64,000 bases of DNA from contig NW_025408671.1 of assembly GCF_020360975.1 (NCBI RefSeq), forward strand, positions 6,324,001 through 6,388,000. The letters run 5' to 3'. The notes under the pieces were generated by a model. It was not told the origin of the DNA, searched no databases, and worked only from the letters and a program-made list of their open reading frames with translations. A program made the translations under genes and the position numbers. Shown here piece after piece: positions 11,860 through 22,775 of the stretch (position 1 is its first letter; each line of letters begins with the position of its first letter). The stretch is from Hirsutella rhossiliensis (lineage: Eukaryota; Ascomycota; Sordariomycetes; Hypocreales; Ophiocordycipitaceae).

Positions 11860-12000
11860 GCCTGACTCCATCATAGAGGAAGTGAAAGAAAAGGTAATGG
11901 CAGGCACGTTATGGAAGGCGCCCGGGGAAGACGGCCTACCCGGCGATGGTCTGGAAACAGTTATGGCTGGTGGACAAAGATCGGCGGCCGATGCATGGGC
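11860..12000 (+). mobile_element. LINE (Tad1-like) reverse-transcriptase remnant
   Basis: The plus-strand translation reads EEVKEKVMAG, then WKAPGEDGLP, and after a one-base frame change MVWKQLWLV. This is the conserved N-terminal segment of fungal Tad1-type LINE reverse transcriptases (consensus around KAPGxDGLP followed by xVWKxLW). Nothing before or after it is recognisable, so it is a short, dead fragment. Confidence 0.7.
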
Positions 12001-12663
12001 ACCAGGTTGCCCGAATAGAATGGGCATCTGAACCCCAGCCGGACCGCTGCAATTTTAGTGTGTTCGCGCCTGACTTCAGTGCGGGAACTCACCGAAGGAC
12101 TGTCTTCCGGACGGTAAGCTACATGCTCAATCATTCGTTTCAGCCGACAATCTTGGTCAAGCTAATGTTTGATGGTATTCTATATTTTGACAGAAAATGC
12201 ATTGCTCTAAGTTGTCACTCGTTGAGTGCAAGACTTCTTTCTCCCGAATGTCCTTTTCTATCCTTCGCCAGATTTCTTCTACGCCGGACGCCCCTTCTAT
12301 TACTGGCTAAAGGTTTGTCTCCCATCTCCTCAGCGACCTAAGCTTCGATGTCGTCGTTTTCTGCTTTGCTTTAACCTCCCAGTTGGCGACAAGATTATAT
12401 AGTTTTCTTATATTAGAAGCAGCAATGGCGAAATACATTAGAACGGCTTAAAGCGGCCTAGGGCGAGGCAAGTGCCTATAGATGCAATGAAGCATGAAAG
12501 GCTTTCCGGGCTGCTGAATTATTCAATTTGTCATGACGACTGGCCTGTTTCTTCTCTGTCTATAATGTCACAGGGGATAAAACATAGAGATTCTGCTGAC
12601 AAACGAGAAAGGTAATAGCCCCTTAGCAAGAGAAGAGTATAGATAGATAATGATAGGAATATC
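12001..12663. other. No gene seen
   Basis: AT-richer spacer between the LINE scrap and the first Crypton copy; it contains no supported feature. Confidence 0.4.
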
Positions 12664-15495
12664 AATAGGATATCCACAGCGGGGTTTTGGTGGCTGATTC
12701 AGCGGCTGAGCGCCACAACACCGCAGTTTAGCGTCCGTGCCCTCAGCGGCTTCCAATATCCACCCTTGTCCACGGTCGGCCGTCCGGCCGACCGCCGCCC
12801 GGAACGCCGCGTCTTGAAGGGCTCTCAAGGCTCGACGAGCTCGTCAAATTACGAGGGGGAGGGGAAACAAAAATAGTGTATTTCTACCTCTTTAGTTGTA
12901 CAACTTTTGCCTTTCTGTTGGCTCGGAGCTGTTTGCAAAATAAGTCCAGCGAGCAGCCGGTTTGCTGCTGTTGTAAGTTGACAATGTGCATCGCGGCCTC
13001 CTCGCTACACCTGTGGGCCTTCGCCACCTTGCGAATCTCCCTTATAACCTCGAGCCGTAACGAATACCACTGCAATTCATTTTGTCGCCCGGCGCGCCAC
13101 CGGCTTCCGATCTACCGTCGAGGTCGGCAATGGCTGGCCCGCCTCGAAGGCCAACCGTCCACTCGCTCCAGAGCGCCTCGACCATTTTTACTGCTCGGCA
13201 CATCTGATACCGTGGCGGTGGCTCTGTCTTAACCGTGATCGTATCTGTCGCCGTCGGGCTCGTGGCACGGCTATCAACAATGCTCGACTGAGCCGAGACG
13301 AATCGGCTTCCATCTCCTCGTCCTCCCTGCCCAACGACATCAACCACGGCCGGGGCCGTGGTGGCAGTGGTGGTCGTCGCGGCCGTAACTTGGAAGTTGA
13401 AACCATTCGAAAAAAGGGACGACTGGGCTACCGCAAGACGTTCTTCGGTGGCTCGAAGCTGCTCGCTTAGCTCTGTTTTAAGCTGGATCGTCCTTGCTTC
13501 GTTCCGCGCGTCGATGGATTTAAGATAGTCCGCGAGGACCGGCATCGCCTGGACTAGGACTGCAAGCTGGCTTGGACGCTCCTCTTCAAGGATGAAGTCC
13601 GATAGCTGGTGCGCGAACGGGGCGTAGGCCGGATGCCGGAAGACCGGGTGGTTCCAAACGGGGCTGCCGGGGTATTTCTTCATCAGGACAACGGAATCCT
13701 GCAAGACAACCTCCCGTAAATAGAAGATGAGGTTCGTCGAACCCATCGCTGCCAGGTCGTTCTCCTGCTCGGTACCGGGACCGAACCGGCCTCGCCAACG
13801 GTCCAGCTCGGGCCAGATCATCGAGAGCAGGACCTCCGGCGGCGTCACGCCGGCACGGCGTATCTCGAAGCATCCGGCCTGCGGCGGGTGCCCGGCCATC
13901 GTACGCATGAACTTGCGAGGCAACGAGTTCAGGTAACAGCCGACCATCTGCTCCTGGTTCCAACGACCCGCGCGACGGATCTGGTCTTCGCTAATCCCTT
14001 TAGTTCAGCCGTCCTCGCCCCGAGCTGCGGCCGACATGCGTCTTCTTCTGCGACGTGACGCCGGCGTAGGCGAAGGCCTTGACAACCCACTCGCGCTGTG
14101 AGTTGTACGAGAAAGCCGCCGTCCGGCCGGTGCCGTTACCCTTGATTAGCCGGATGTCGTACCACGAGGACCGCCTGCTGAAATCGGGAAACGGCTCACT
14201 ACCGAGATCCCAACGATACAAGAGGTAGAACGAGAGGCCACCCAAGATGCAGATTAGCGGGTTCCTATTCCGATACGCGCCGGCGGTCTCGAGGCGGCCG
14301 TGCTGGTTCTGCTTGCCGGCTCGTGTCGTAAAGATGAGCGGCATGCACCGGGTCGAGCCCTCCCCGGCAAACTCAAAGGTGAATAGGTCTGAGATCTCTG
14401 CAGCCCGACGATCGCCGCCACGGGTGAGAAGATAATGGCCAAAGAGGAGATCCACGAGGGTCCGAAAATGACACTCGGGCGATGTGCCGCTGTGGGCCCA
14501 CAGCTCGTGGCATACTCGTTCGAACTCGGACTCCGAGTAACCATCGAGCAGAGTATCGCGGCCTTTATCGGCATAGTTCTCCTGTCTCGTTGGGCGTCCC
14601 GGCGCTGTAGGGACTTGAGGTACTCTCGTACGTTGTCCTCGCGCGGCGACGGGTGCGTATTCATTCCGAGGGCCTTCTGCGTCCGGTAAAGATCCGTGAT
14701 TGCGGTGACATAAGTTCGGACCGACCGCCAGGCCAGGCGGGTCTCGTCCTGCGGAGTATCAGTGGCGGCCTTGCGGCTCCTGACCTTCAAGGGCCGACCG
14801 GCCACCTCCTCGACGAGGAAGAGGAGGAGCTTCTCCTCTGACCGTAGCGCCGTCACAGTACTGTTTGTGGCGGCAGAATTGCTCGAATTCCTCTTGCTTC
14901 GGTGCGTACGCCGAGGTCGTATTCCTTGGCCGAGACTCGTGGATCGCAGAGAGGATCGTCTGCGCATTGGCGCGTAGCTCCGCGTCGTTTATCGCGTTCT
15001 GCCGGATGCGTTGGTCCACTCGTACGCTCGACGGCTTTGCGCGACTCCCTGCCCCTGCCCCTGCCCCGGCCGCTGCTCCTGCGAGCTTCGGCTTGGGCCC
15101 CTTTTGTCTTCGCCTTCCGTCGATTTGGCGTCCGGGCCATGGGATATATCGTGACGGGAAGACCAAGGCAAGCCTGCGAGTGACCACCAGTCCGGGTTGG
15201 AGCGGGGTGGCGCGCGGCGACGAGAGATGCCCTATCTAGCGATCACGATGCGCACCGCCTGGTCGGGTCGCCCGCTAAAATTCCAGTGGACAGGGCGCCG
15301 TAGCGAACGTGAATAGCGGCTTCTCCATCGAATCAGCGACGCAATCAGCGGGGGGCACCGATATCTGCGTATATCCACGGCGCGCGCCGTTCGGGTGGGG
15401 TGGATATCCGCAGATACGATTGGCCCGCCTGGTCGCTGATTCTCGGATTGCCCCACCCGACCAGATCAGCGGCGCTCAGCAAACCCTCGGATACC
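12664..15495 (-). mobile_element. Crypton-type tyrosine-recombinase transposon, copy 1
   Basis: A 2832-bp unit repeated immediately downstream in the same orientation. The left end is AATAGGATATCCACAGCGG and the right end is CAAACCCTCGGATACC. It encodes on the minus strand a protein with a recombinase-like N-terminal region, an Ndc10/CBF3-like domain II and a C-terminal GCR1_C-like DNA-binding domain, the architecture of fungal Cryptons. It has no terminal inverted repeats of the cut-and-paste type and no long terminal repeats. The flank on the left (gaatatc) and the end on the right share only a few bases around AT(A)xC, as expected for site-specific insertion by a tyrosine recombinase with a short crossover. 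Confidence 0.85.
12884..15140 (-). pseudogene. Crypton tyrosine recombinase, copy 1 (several frameshifts)
   Basis: This copy encodes the same protein as copy 2 and shares its two frameshifts (near 14580 and 14005). It carries extra private indels: loss of two bases near 14838 in the N-terminal region, loss near 15101 just after the start MARTPNRRKAKTK, and a change near 13112 that splits the GCR1_C domain so that the frame ends early. The conserved pieces remain recognisable: LLTRGGDRRAAEISDL, KKTHVGR, QMVGCYLNSLPRKFM, RWGSRWRAGR-equivalent bases, and LEVIREIRKVAKAHR. As written, no full-length recombinase can be made from it. Confidence 0.75.
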
Positions 15496-15502
15496 AATAG
15501 GA

Positions 15503-15593
15503 TATCCACAGCGGGTTTTGGTGGCTGATTCAGCGGCTGAGCGCCACAACACCGCAGTTTAGCGTCCGTGCCTCAGCGGCTTCCAATATCCAC
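15503..15593 (+). repeat. Left-end direct repeats TATCCAC of Crypton copy 2
   Basis: TATCCAC occurs at 15503-15509 and 15587-15593, both in plus orientation, within 100 bp of the left end (copy 1 equivalents: 12671-12677 and 12757-12763). They are candidate recombinase or DNA-binding-domain sites; this is inference. Confidence 0.5.
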
Positions 15594-15707
15594 CCTTGTC
15601 CACGGTCGGCCGTCCGGCCGACCGCCGCGGAACGCCGCGTCTTGAAGGGCTCTCAAGGCTCGACGAGCTCGTCAAATTACGAGGGGAGAAACAAAAATAG
15701 TGTATTT

Positions 15708-17969
15708 CTACCTCTTTAGTTGTACAACTTTTGCCTTTCTGTTGGCTCGGAGCTGTTTGCAAAATAAGTCCAGCGAGCAGCCGGTTTGCTGCTGTTGTAA
15801 GTTGACAATGTGCATCGCGGCCTCCTCGCTACACCTGTGGGCCTTCGCCACCTTGCGAATCTCCCTTATAACCTCGAGCCGTAACGAATACCACTGCAAT
15901 TCATTTTGTCGCCCGGCGCGCCACCGGCTTCCCCATCTACCGTCGAGGTCGGCAATGGCTGGCCCGCCTCGAAGGCCAACCGTCCACTCGCTCCAGAGCG
16001 CCTCGACCATTTTTACTGCTCGGCACATCTGATACCGTGGCGGTGGCTCTGTCTTAACCGTGATCGTATCTGTCGCCGTCGGGCTCGTGGCACGGCTATC
16101 AACAATGCTCGACTGAGCCGAGACGAATCGGCTTCCATCTCCTCGTCCTCCCTGCCCAACGACATCAACCACGGCCGGGGCCGTGGTGGCAGTGGTGGTC
16201 GTCGCGGCCGTAACTTGGAAGTTGAAACCATTCGAAAAAAGGGACGACTGGGCTACCGCAAGACGTTCTTCGGTGGCTCGAAGCTGCTCGCTTAGCTCTG
16301 TTTTAAGCTGGATCGTCCTTGCTTCGTTCCGCGCGTCGATGGATTTAAGATAGTCCGCGAGGACCGGCATCGCCTGGACTAGGACTGCAAGCTGGCTTGG
16401 ACGCTCCTCTTCAAGGATGAAGTCCGATAGCTGGTGCGCGAACGGGGCGTAGGCCGGATGCCGGAAGACCGGGTGGTTCCAAACGGGGCTGCCGGGGTAT
16501 TTCTTCATCAGGACAACGGAATCCTGCAAGACAACCTCCCGTAAATAGAAGATGAGGTTCGTCGAACCCATCGCTGCCAGGTCGTTCTCCTGCTCGGTAC
16601 CGGGACCGAACCGGCCTCGCCAACGGTCCAGCTCGGGCCAGATCATCGAGAGCAGGACCTCCGGCGGCGTCACGCCGGCACGGCGTATCTCGAAGCATCC
16701 GGCCTGCGGCGGGTGCCCGGCCATCGTACGCATGAACTTGCGAGGCAACGAGTTCAGGTAACAGCCGACCATCTGCTCCTGGTTCCAACGACCCGCGCGA
16801 CGGATCTGGTCTTCGCTAATCCCTTTAGTTCAGCCGTCCTCGCCCCGAGCTGCGGCCGACATGCGTCTTCTTCTGCGACGTGACGCCGGCGTAGGCGAAG
16901 GCCTTGACAACCCACTCGCGCTGTGAGTTGTACGAGAAAGCCGCCGTCCGGCCGGTGCCGTTACCCTTGATTAGCCGGATGTCGTACCACGAGGACCGCC
17001 TGCTGAAATCGGGAAACGGCTCACTACCGAGATCCCAACGATACAAGAGGTAGAACGAGAGGCCACCCAAGATGCAGATTAGCGGGTTCCTATTCCGATA
17101 CGCGCCGGCGGTCTCGAGGCGGCCGTGCTGGTTCTGCTTGCCGGCTCGTGTCGTAAAGATGAGCGGCATGCACCGGGTCGAGCCCTCCCCGGCAAACTCA
17201 AAGGTGAATAGGTCTGAGATCTCTGCAGCCCGACGATCGCCGCCACGGGTGAGAAGATAATGGCCAAAGAGGAGATCCACGAGGGTCCGAAAATGACACT
17301 CGGGCGATGTGCCGCTGTGGGCCCACAGCTCGTGGCATACTCGTTCGAACTCGGACTCCGAGTAACCATCGAGCAGAGTATCGCGGCCTTTATCGGCATA
17401 GTTCTCCTGTCTCGTTGGGCGTCCCGGCGCTGTAGGGACTTGAGGTACTCTCGTACGTTGTCCTCGCGCGGCGACGGGTGCGTATTCATTCCGAGGGCCT
17501 TCTGCGTCCGGTAAAGATCCGTGATTGCGGTGACATAAGTTCGGACCGACCGCCAGGCCAGGCGGGTCTCGTCCTGCGGAGTATCAGTGGCGGCCTTGCG
17601 GCTCCTGACCTTCAAGGGCCGACCGGCCACCTCCTCGACGAGGAAGAGGAGGAGCTTCTCCTCTGTGACCGTAGCGCCGTCACAGTACTGTTTGTGGCGG
17701 CAGAATTGCTCGAATTCCTCTTGCTTCGGTGCGTACGCCGAGGTCGTATTCCTTGGCCGAGACTCGTGGATCGCAGAGAGGATCGTCTGCGCATTGGCGC
17801 GTAGCTCCGCGTCGTTTATCGCGTTCTGCCGGATGCGTTGGTCCACTCGTACGCTCGACGGCTTTGCGCGACTCCCTGCCCCTGCCCCTGCCCCGGCCGC
17901 TGCTCCTGCGAGCTTCGGCTTGGGCCCCGCTTTTGTCTTCGCCTTCCGTCGATTTGGCGTCCGGGCCAT
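15708..17969 (-). pseudogene. Crypton tyrosine recombinase, copy 2 (two shared frameshifts)
   Basis: Start MARTPNRRKAKTK at 17969. An Ala/Gly-rich linker is followed by an N-terminal recombinase-like region (RVDQRIRQNAINDAEL, TSAYAPKQEEFEQFC). After a frame change near 17405 comes the catalytic and Ndc10-II-like part: NYADKGRDTLLDGY, then Arg I in LLTRGGDRRAAEISDL, and NPLICILGGLSFYLLYRWDL. The HxxR is in KKTHVGR. After a second one-base frame change near 16830 come ISEDQIRRAGRWNQEQMV and the likely nucleophile Tyr in GCYLNSLPRKFM. The C-terminus is a GCR1_C-like DNA-binding domain (VEALWSEWTVGLRGGPAI, RWGSRWRAGRQ, EVIREIRKVAKAHR). Joined, the parts span about 750 residues with all catalytic residues present. 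The two breaks are identical in copy 1, so they predate the duplication, are hidden introns, or are shared sequencing errors. Confidence 0.75.
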
Positions 17970-18201
17970 GGGATATATCGTGACGGGGAAGACCAAGGCA
18001 AGCCTGCGAGTGACCACCAGTCCGGGTTGGAGCGGGGTGGCGCGCGGCGACGAGAGATGCCCTATCTAGCGATCACGATGCGCACCGCCTGGTCGGGTCG
18101 CCCGCTAAAATTCCAGTGGACAGGGCGCCGTAGCGAACGTGAATAGCGGCTTCTCCATCGAATCAGCGACGCAATCAGCGGGGGGCACCGATATCTGCGT
18201 A

Positions 18202-18236
18202 TATCCACGGCGCGCGCCGTTCGGGTGGGGTGGATA
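18202..18236. repeat. Right-end inverted pair of TATCCAC in Crypton copy 2
   Basis: TATCCAC at 18202-18208 faces GTGGATA at 18230-18236, set in a larger imperfect palindrome (ATCTGCG...CGCAGAT), about 90-120 bp inside the right end. The copy 1 equivalents are at 15372-15378 and 15400-15406. Confidence 0.55.
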
Positions 18237-18563
18237 TCCGCAGATACGATTGGCCCGCCTGGTCGCTGATTCTCGGATTGCCCCACCCGACCAGATCAGC
18301 GGCGCTCAGCAAACCCTCGGATACCATTGAGCAGTCAAGTAAGTTAGTTTACTGCCAAAGGGGTTAGTGGTGCACCATTGGCACGTGCCTCTCAGTACTT
18401 AGGCCAAGACTCCGTCGCATGTCCCAACTAGGGGCTGCGACAAGACCTTTTCCCGGGTTGGGCCAGCACGGTAAGGCTTTCACGCATCAGTTAGCAGCTG
18501 CTATCCTTGCAGGGAAAAGCAATGTATACCATTAAGGAAAGCTGTGGAAGAGGGCAAAAAATG

Positions 18564-18702
18564 TCTCCAGAGCGTGAATCGAACACGCGACCTTCAGGTT
18601 TAACTGAACAATTACACTATTTGATGGGTTAATCGGATGCTGCGAGATATAAGGAACGGGAAACGTACGCCCGACGTGATGAACCAACTACACCATCCGG
18701 AG
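18564..18702 (-). tRNA. tRNA-like sequence with interrupted anticodon arm
   Basis: On the minus strand the 5' part CTCCGGA-TG-GTGT...TCAC makes an acceptor strand and D arm. The 3' part has a T arm GCGTG-TTCGATT-CACGC followed by TCTGGAG-A, pairing fully (with one G-T) with the 5' acceptor strand. Anticodon-stem halves TCGGG and CCTGA also pair. They are separated by about 80 nt rather than 7, so there is either an intron of about 67-70 nt or an insertion. The base at the position of the invariant U33 is G, which argues for a degenerate copy. No amino acid is assigned because the anticodon is not trustworthy. Confidence 0.5.
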
Positions 18703-20679
18703 GAACAGATGTTGAACCTTCCGACGAAATTGAGCTATATATTGGCTTGCTGGCGATGGAGAGGGTAAGAGTCGGTGCAAACACATGGCCACCACCCCCC
18801 AAGATGCTTGCTAGAGTCAATTCTCCCTCAAGGGAATTCACTATTGTTTACCAGATCTAAGAAATGCTCTGACACGGGCGTGTAAGTGGCACAACCTGGC
18901 CATATCATAAGATCTAGCGTACGTTGACGGCTGGCTCTGAGTCATATTTGCAAGTCCCAGCGGGTCGGCACGATGATGATTTCTCGACAAACCTGCCTTC
19001 GGCTCTCTCTCAACTGGTTGGCTACAAGGCCACGGCGCCGCCGGCCCGGTAGCGTTACCGGGCGTCGCGGCGACCGGAGACGAGGCTGCTGCTTCAGTCG
19101 GGCGGGCTCTTCCGGGAACGGCGGTGGAGGTTATCAAGGTGGCGCTGCCCTCGGCGGCCACTGACGGCAGCATCGGCGAGGGCGACGAGGAGAGCGGGCG
19201 CGCGGGCCGTTGTAGCGGTCGGTTGCCGGTGTCCGGAGTAAGAGGCGTCACCGAAGGTCGGGGGCAGTTATCCAAGGCAAGGAACGTAAACCTCGAACAA
19301 AGAGAACCCGACGCATATATGGGTGACTTGATCGTATGGTGGAGAGCGCGTCTGTCCAGAAAATTGCAATGCCGTCCTGCAACGGAAGCACTGTACCTAT
19401 GCAGGACTGGTGCCCTTGTCTACCATGGGCGTATGTCCAACGGCATGCCTCATCATTTTTTTTTGGTAGAAGATCAATACGTCCCAAGTTACCAGGAGTC
19501 CAACGGCCAGCGGGGATGCGGCGCTGCCGCCCAAGTGATGAAGAGATTCGCATCTCTGCAACAGCGGCGACAACGACGATTGTCATCGCTCGTGGCCCTT
19601 GTCAAGCATCCTCTAAACTCGGTGAGCGGCTGTGGGCCTAGGCCGCCACCTCGTCCGCTCGCAGGACACTGCTCTCGTCAACAGCGTGGCCGACACGGCG
19701 AGGCACGCGGCCGCTGCCCGTGGCTATAGAGAGGAGTAAATGTGCCAAGACAAGGCCGAAATCCAATGATGAAGTTGAGAAGTAAATGAAGGTGATAGCC
19801 TAGAGCCCGGTCAACCAATTGACGCCGAACCTCTGCAGCAACGAGGGTGATTTGTCGTTTAATGACTCGGCGACCTGTCGCTGGCTATCCCCAGGAGAAT
19901 CAGGAACATCCGAGATTTTACTAAAGGGCCTCGTCTTCTCAGTCCCGTCGTTCAGCGTAGCATTCGCGTCACCTGGTTCAACCAGACGGACGCTGACATC
20001 TCACCTACATGAAGAAGCTGCTCGCCGGCGGATGGGCAGCTCCTGAAGTACTTTAGACGGGACAATATCATCGCGACTCCGCTGCTGCAGTCCGTCCTGC
20101 GAGCACCGGCAGCTTCTCCGCTATAGAGGCCGTCCTGGGCACTTGTACTTGGGGTGTAAGGCCGGACTCTATCGTAAAGGTCTCCAAGGGGTTCTGAGGA
20201 AACGTTACAATGCTTCCTCGTAGACTAGAAATAAACCGGGTTTAAGGAGAGCAATGGCACCACTTGTGCGTGTTGTTCGCTTTCACAAGGGCTCAACGCG
20301 GTGTGCAGTTTCCAGCCTTGGATTTTTTGCTTAGTGGTAAAAGTTATCTTGCAACCAGACGATGGTGAAGTAATAAATCGGCCGCGTTAGGTCATACCGA
20401 TAGGTTGAACGATGACCCGGGTTACCGCAAATGTCGTTGAAGAATTTCCTTTATGGGAGTCTCCAGAAGCAACGGTTGGCGATTACACGGCATGCGAGGG
20501 ATAGAAAACAGCCAAGTGGAGGTCGGACCGCAATCTGAAGGAGTGGCGATGATGGGATACTAAAGCACAATTGTATAAGGTAAGGCCCTCTTATTTCTGA
20601 AGCCGCTAATGGTTCAGCAACACAATGAACTCATACAGCAGCAAATAAAAAAGAGCTGCGAATACCCGTGTCCCAGCTC
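18703..20679. other. Intergenic, no convincing gene
   Basis: GC-rich part to about 19740 with long but mutually overlapping frames on both strands (low-complexity Arg/Pro/Ala translations), then AT-richer sequence. Nothing recognised. Confidence 0.4.
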
Positions 20680-22775
20680 TTACGCATTCGTCTCGACACC
20701 GCCGTACGAAGTTGACTTGGGCAACTTGTCCCACGGCGCAAAGACATTCTTGGTCCCCTTCTTGAGCACCCTACCCAGCTCAGGACAATGCCTCACCAGG
20801 ACGTCCTTCATCGTCGTGTGCTGCACCCAACGCAGCCCCTCCTTGCTGTACGTCTCCTCGTTCCACTGGTCGGCAAAGAACCTGTCGCTCTTGAGCCTGC
20901 CGCTCGCCATGACGATGAATACGCGAAACGCCGTCTCGCTGAAGCCGAAGCCCTTGGGCAGCGGCTCGCTGTGGGACCCAACGAGCGTGTCCACGGCCTC
21001 AATGTCGTCATCGTAGGCCTCCCGCAGCTCCTGCGCGAGCTCCTTGTTGCCGCCAGTGAGCTCCTCAAATGTCTTTGGTGTCGACATTCCAAGCAGGCGA
21101 CGGAACTGGTTGTACCGCGGGACGCCGCGCTCACGATCACGCAGGATGTCGACGGTGCCCATGTCCCGGAACTGGCCGTCGGGCGTGCGAAGGCGGCGGA
21201 GGAACTCGGGGTAGTTATTATTGGTAATGGCGCCCGCGTAGTTGATACCAAACGAGTAGCAGGCATCGTCGAGGCCAAGTCCTGCATCAAAGGGCTTTCG
21301 AGCCTTGCTAAAAATCATCTCCTCGGTGGGCACGGTAGAGTGGTGGTTGCCAGAGGCGGCTTTGAAGAAGGCAACGTTGTCTGCGGGCGTCAATGTTAGC
21401 TCGAGATGCATCATGGAAGGGCTCGACGGTGCAGCTTGCCTGGAATCAGAGAATGCATCCTGTACACGGATACAAACTCCTCAGTCAGGGAATATGGAAC
21501 GCCAAAGTAGTCGACGCCCGACCCCGGGATGCCGCTGACAGACTCGCTCGTCTTGGATATTCTTCCGACCAGCTTCGTCAGCGTCTCGCCAGCAAGCCCC
21601 CACCAGTTCGCCTTCATGCCAATCTTGAGAGCAGGATGGGCCAGCACGGCAGGCGTCCACTCGACGGTGTGTATCTTGGCCATCAATGCACAGTTGACCA
21701 GCCGAGCCGTGTCGAAGAGCTTGTCACTGGCCCAAGGTTAGAGGCCGGAAAGCCATGGGACAAGGGGCTACATACCCAGACCAGTTCGGATGCGCCTCCC
21801 GGAGCATGTCACAGATGGCATTGTGCTCGAGCACAAACAGTGAGTGCAGCATCTCTAGCCCGAGCCACCAGTTGTCGTAAAAGCCCGTGGTGGGTATGCC
21901 AGTTGCGTCGTGGGGAAGCGTGCCCAGCATGCCGTCTTCGGACATGGCCAGCTTGCCATCCGGATGCTGGGCTCGAAGCATATGTGTGGCAGCCTCGCTC
22001 GAGCCGTAGACCTGCGACGCGTCCCACCACGACGTGTTTTCGTTTCTGTATCCCGGGGTCTCGAAGTCTGACGGATCGAGAATGTCGTCGGTCTTGGTCT
22101 TGGCTAGCTTCATGTGACCCTGAGGCCAGGCGTCGCCAGGGGAAAGGGGGATATCAAACGAATCGTTGCTCTTGGGCAGCAGGCTCGGTCAGCGGCAGCA
22201 AACATACTTTCGAAGACGAGTCAATAAATAGACAGACCTTTTGGTGACTGAACCAGTCGTGGGTCTGGAACTGGATCCACGCGGCCGCCAGCAGGTTCAA
22301 ACCAGTTGCCGGTATGAAGCCTTGCGCCCTCCTGGCCATGAACCTCTCACTAATCATGCGCGGGTTCGGGGTCCAGAGCTCCCTCTCCGTTGGCTTTTTG
22401 CAGTGCTCGCGGGGGAATTGGCGGCCAAAGCGCATGCCGGCACATCCCATACGCGGCATGTCGAGCGAGTTGAATTTGCCGTCCGAGTTGCGGGCATGAA
22501 GGAAGCGCTCGTCCGTCAGGGGGTCGTCGAGGCTGTTGCCCTGAGTTTCGGTAGAGGCATAGCCATCGTGGAGGTTGTTGGAGCGGAGGGAGACGCGGAG
22601 GGCGACGAGGTTGAAAGCGCCAAGGAAGCCGGGCAGCCTGTGCCAGGGGACGACCTTGTTGACGACGTCAAAAACTTTGACGTTGATGCGCTCGATCAGG
22701 CTGGGCCGGTAGCTGGGAATGTCCATGTTGATGGCAGTGTGGTTGGGCGTCGAAGCGGTGATGGTGGTCCAGTGT
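20680..22775 (-). CDS. Alpha-dioxygenase-like animal haem peroxidase
   Basis: Exons on the minus strand: 22775-22238, 22170-21776 and 21726-20680; a first coding exon lies upstream and is unresolved (ATG candidates near 22900). The protein belongs to the animal haem peroxidase fold. Details fit plant and fungal alpha-dioxygenases, which oxygenate fatty acids at the alpha carbon: INMDIPSYRPSLIERINV, RMGCAGMRFGR, LNLLAAAWIQFQTHDWF (distal His in THD), TSWWDASQVYGSS, LFVLEHNAICDML, and the proximal His in VYRMHSLIP. The substrate is inferred from the family. One defect is visible: at about 21411-21414 the frame breaks by one base right after the proximal-His region, before LELTLTPADNVAFF. It is either a recent pseudogenising deletion or a sequence error. 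The tail WVQHTTMKDVLVRHCPELG is typical of the family. Confidence 0.75.

Larger units (their letters stand above)
15496..18325 (-). mobile_element. Crypton-type tyrosine-recombinase transposon, copy 2
   Basis: A 2830-bp unit directly abutting copy 1, head to tail, with no spacer. The junction reads ...CGGATACC then AATAGGATATCC..., so one element's right end touches the next one's left end. Alignment by eye finds only eight differences from copy 1 over the whole length, nearly all 1-4 nt insertions or deletions in G or C runs. This is the better preserved copy. The sequence after its right end (ATTGAGCAGTC) is ordinary flank, and a tRNA-like sequence begins about 240 bp further on. Confidence 0.85.
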
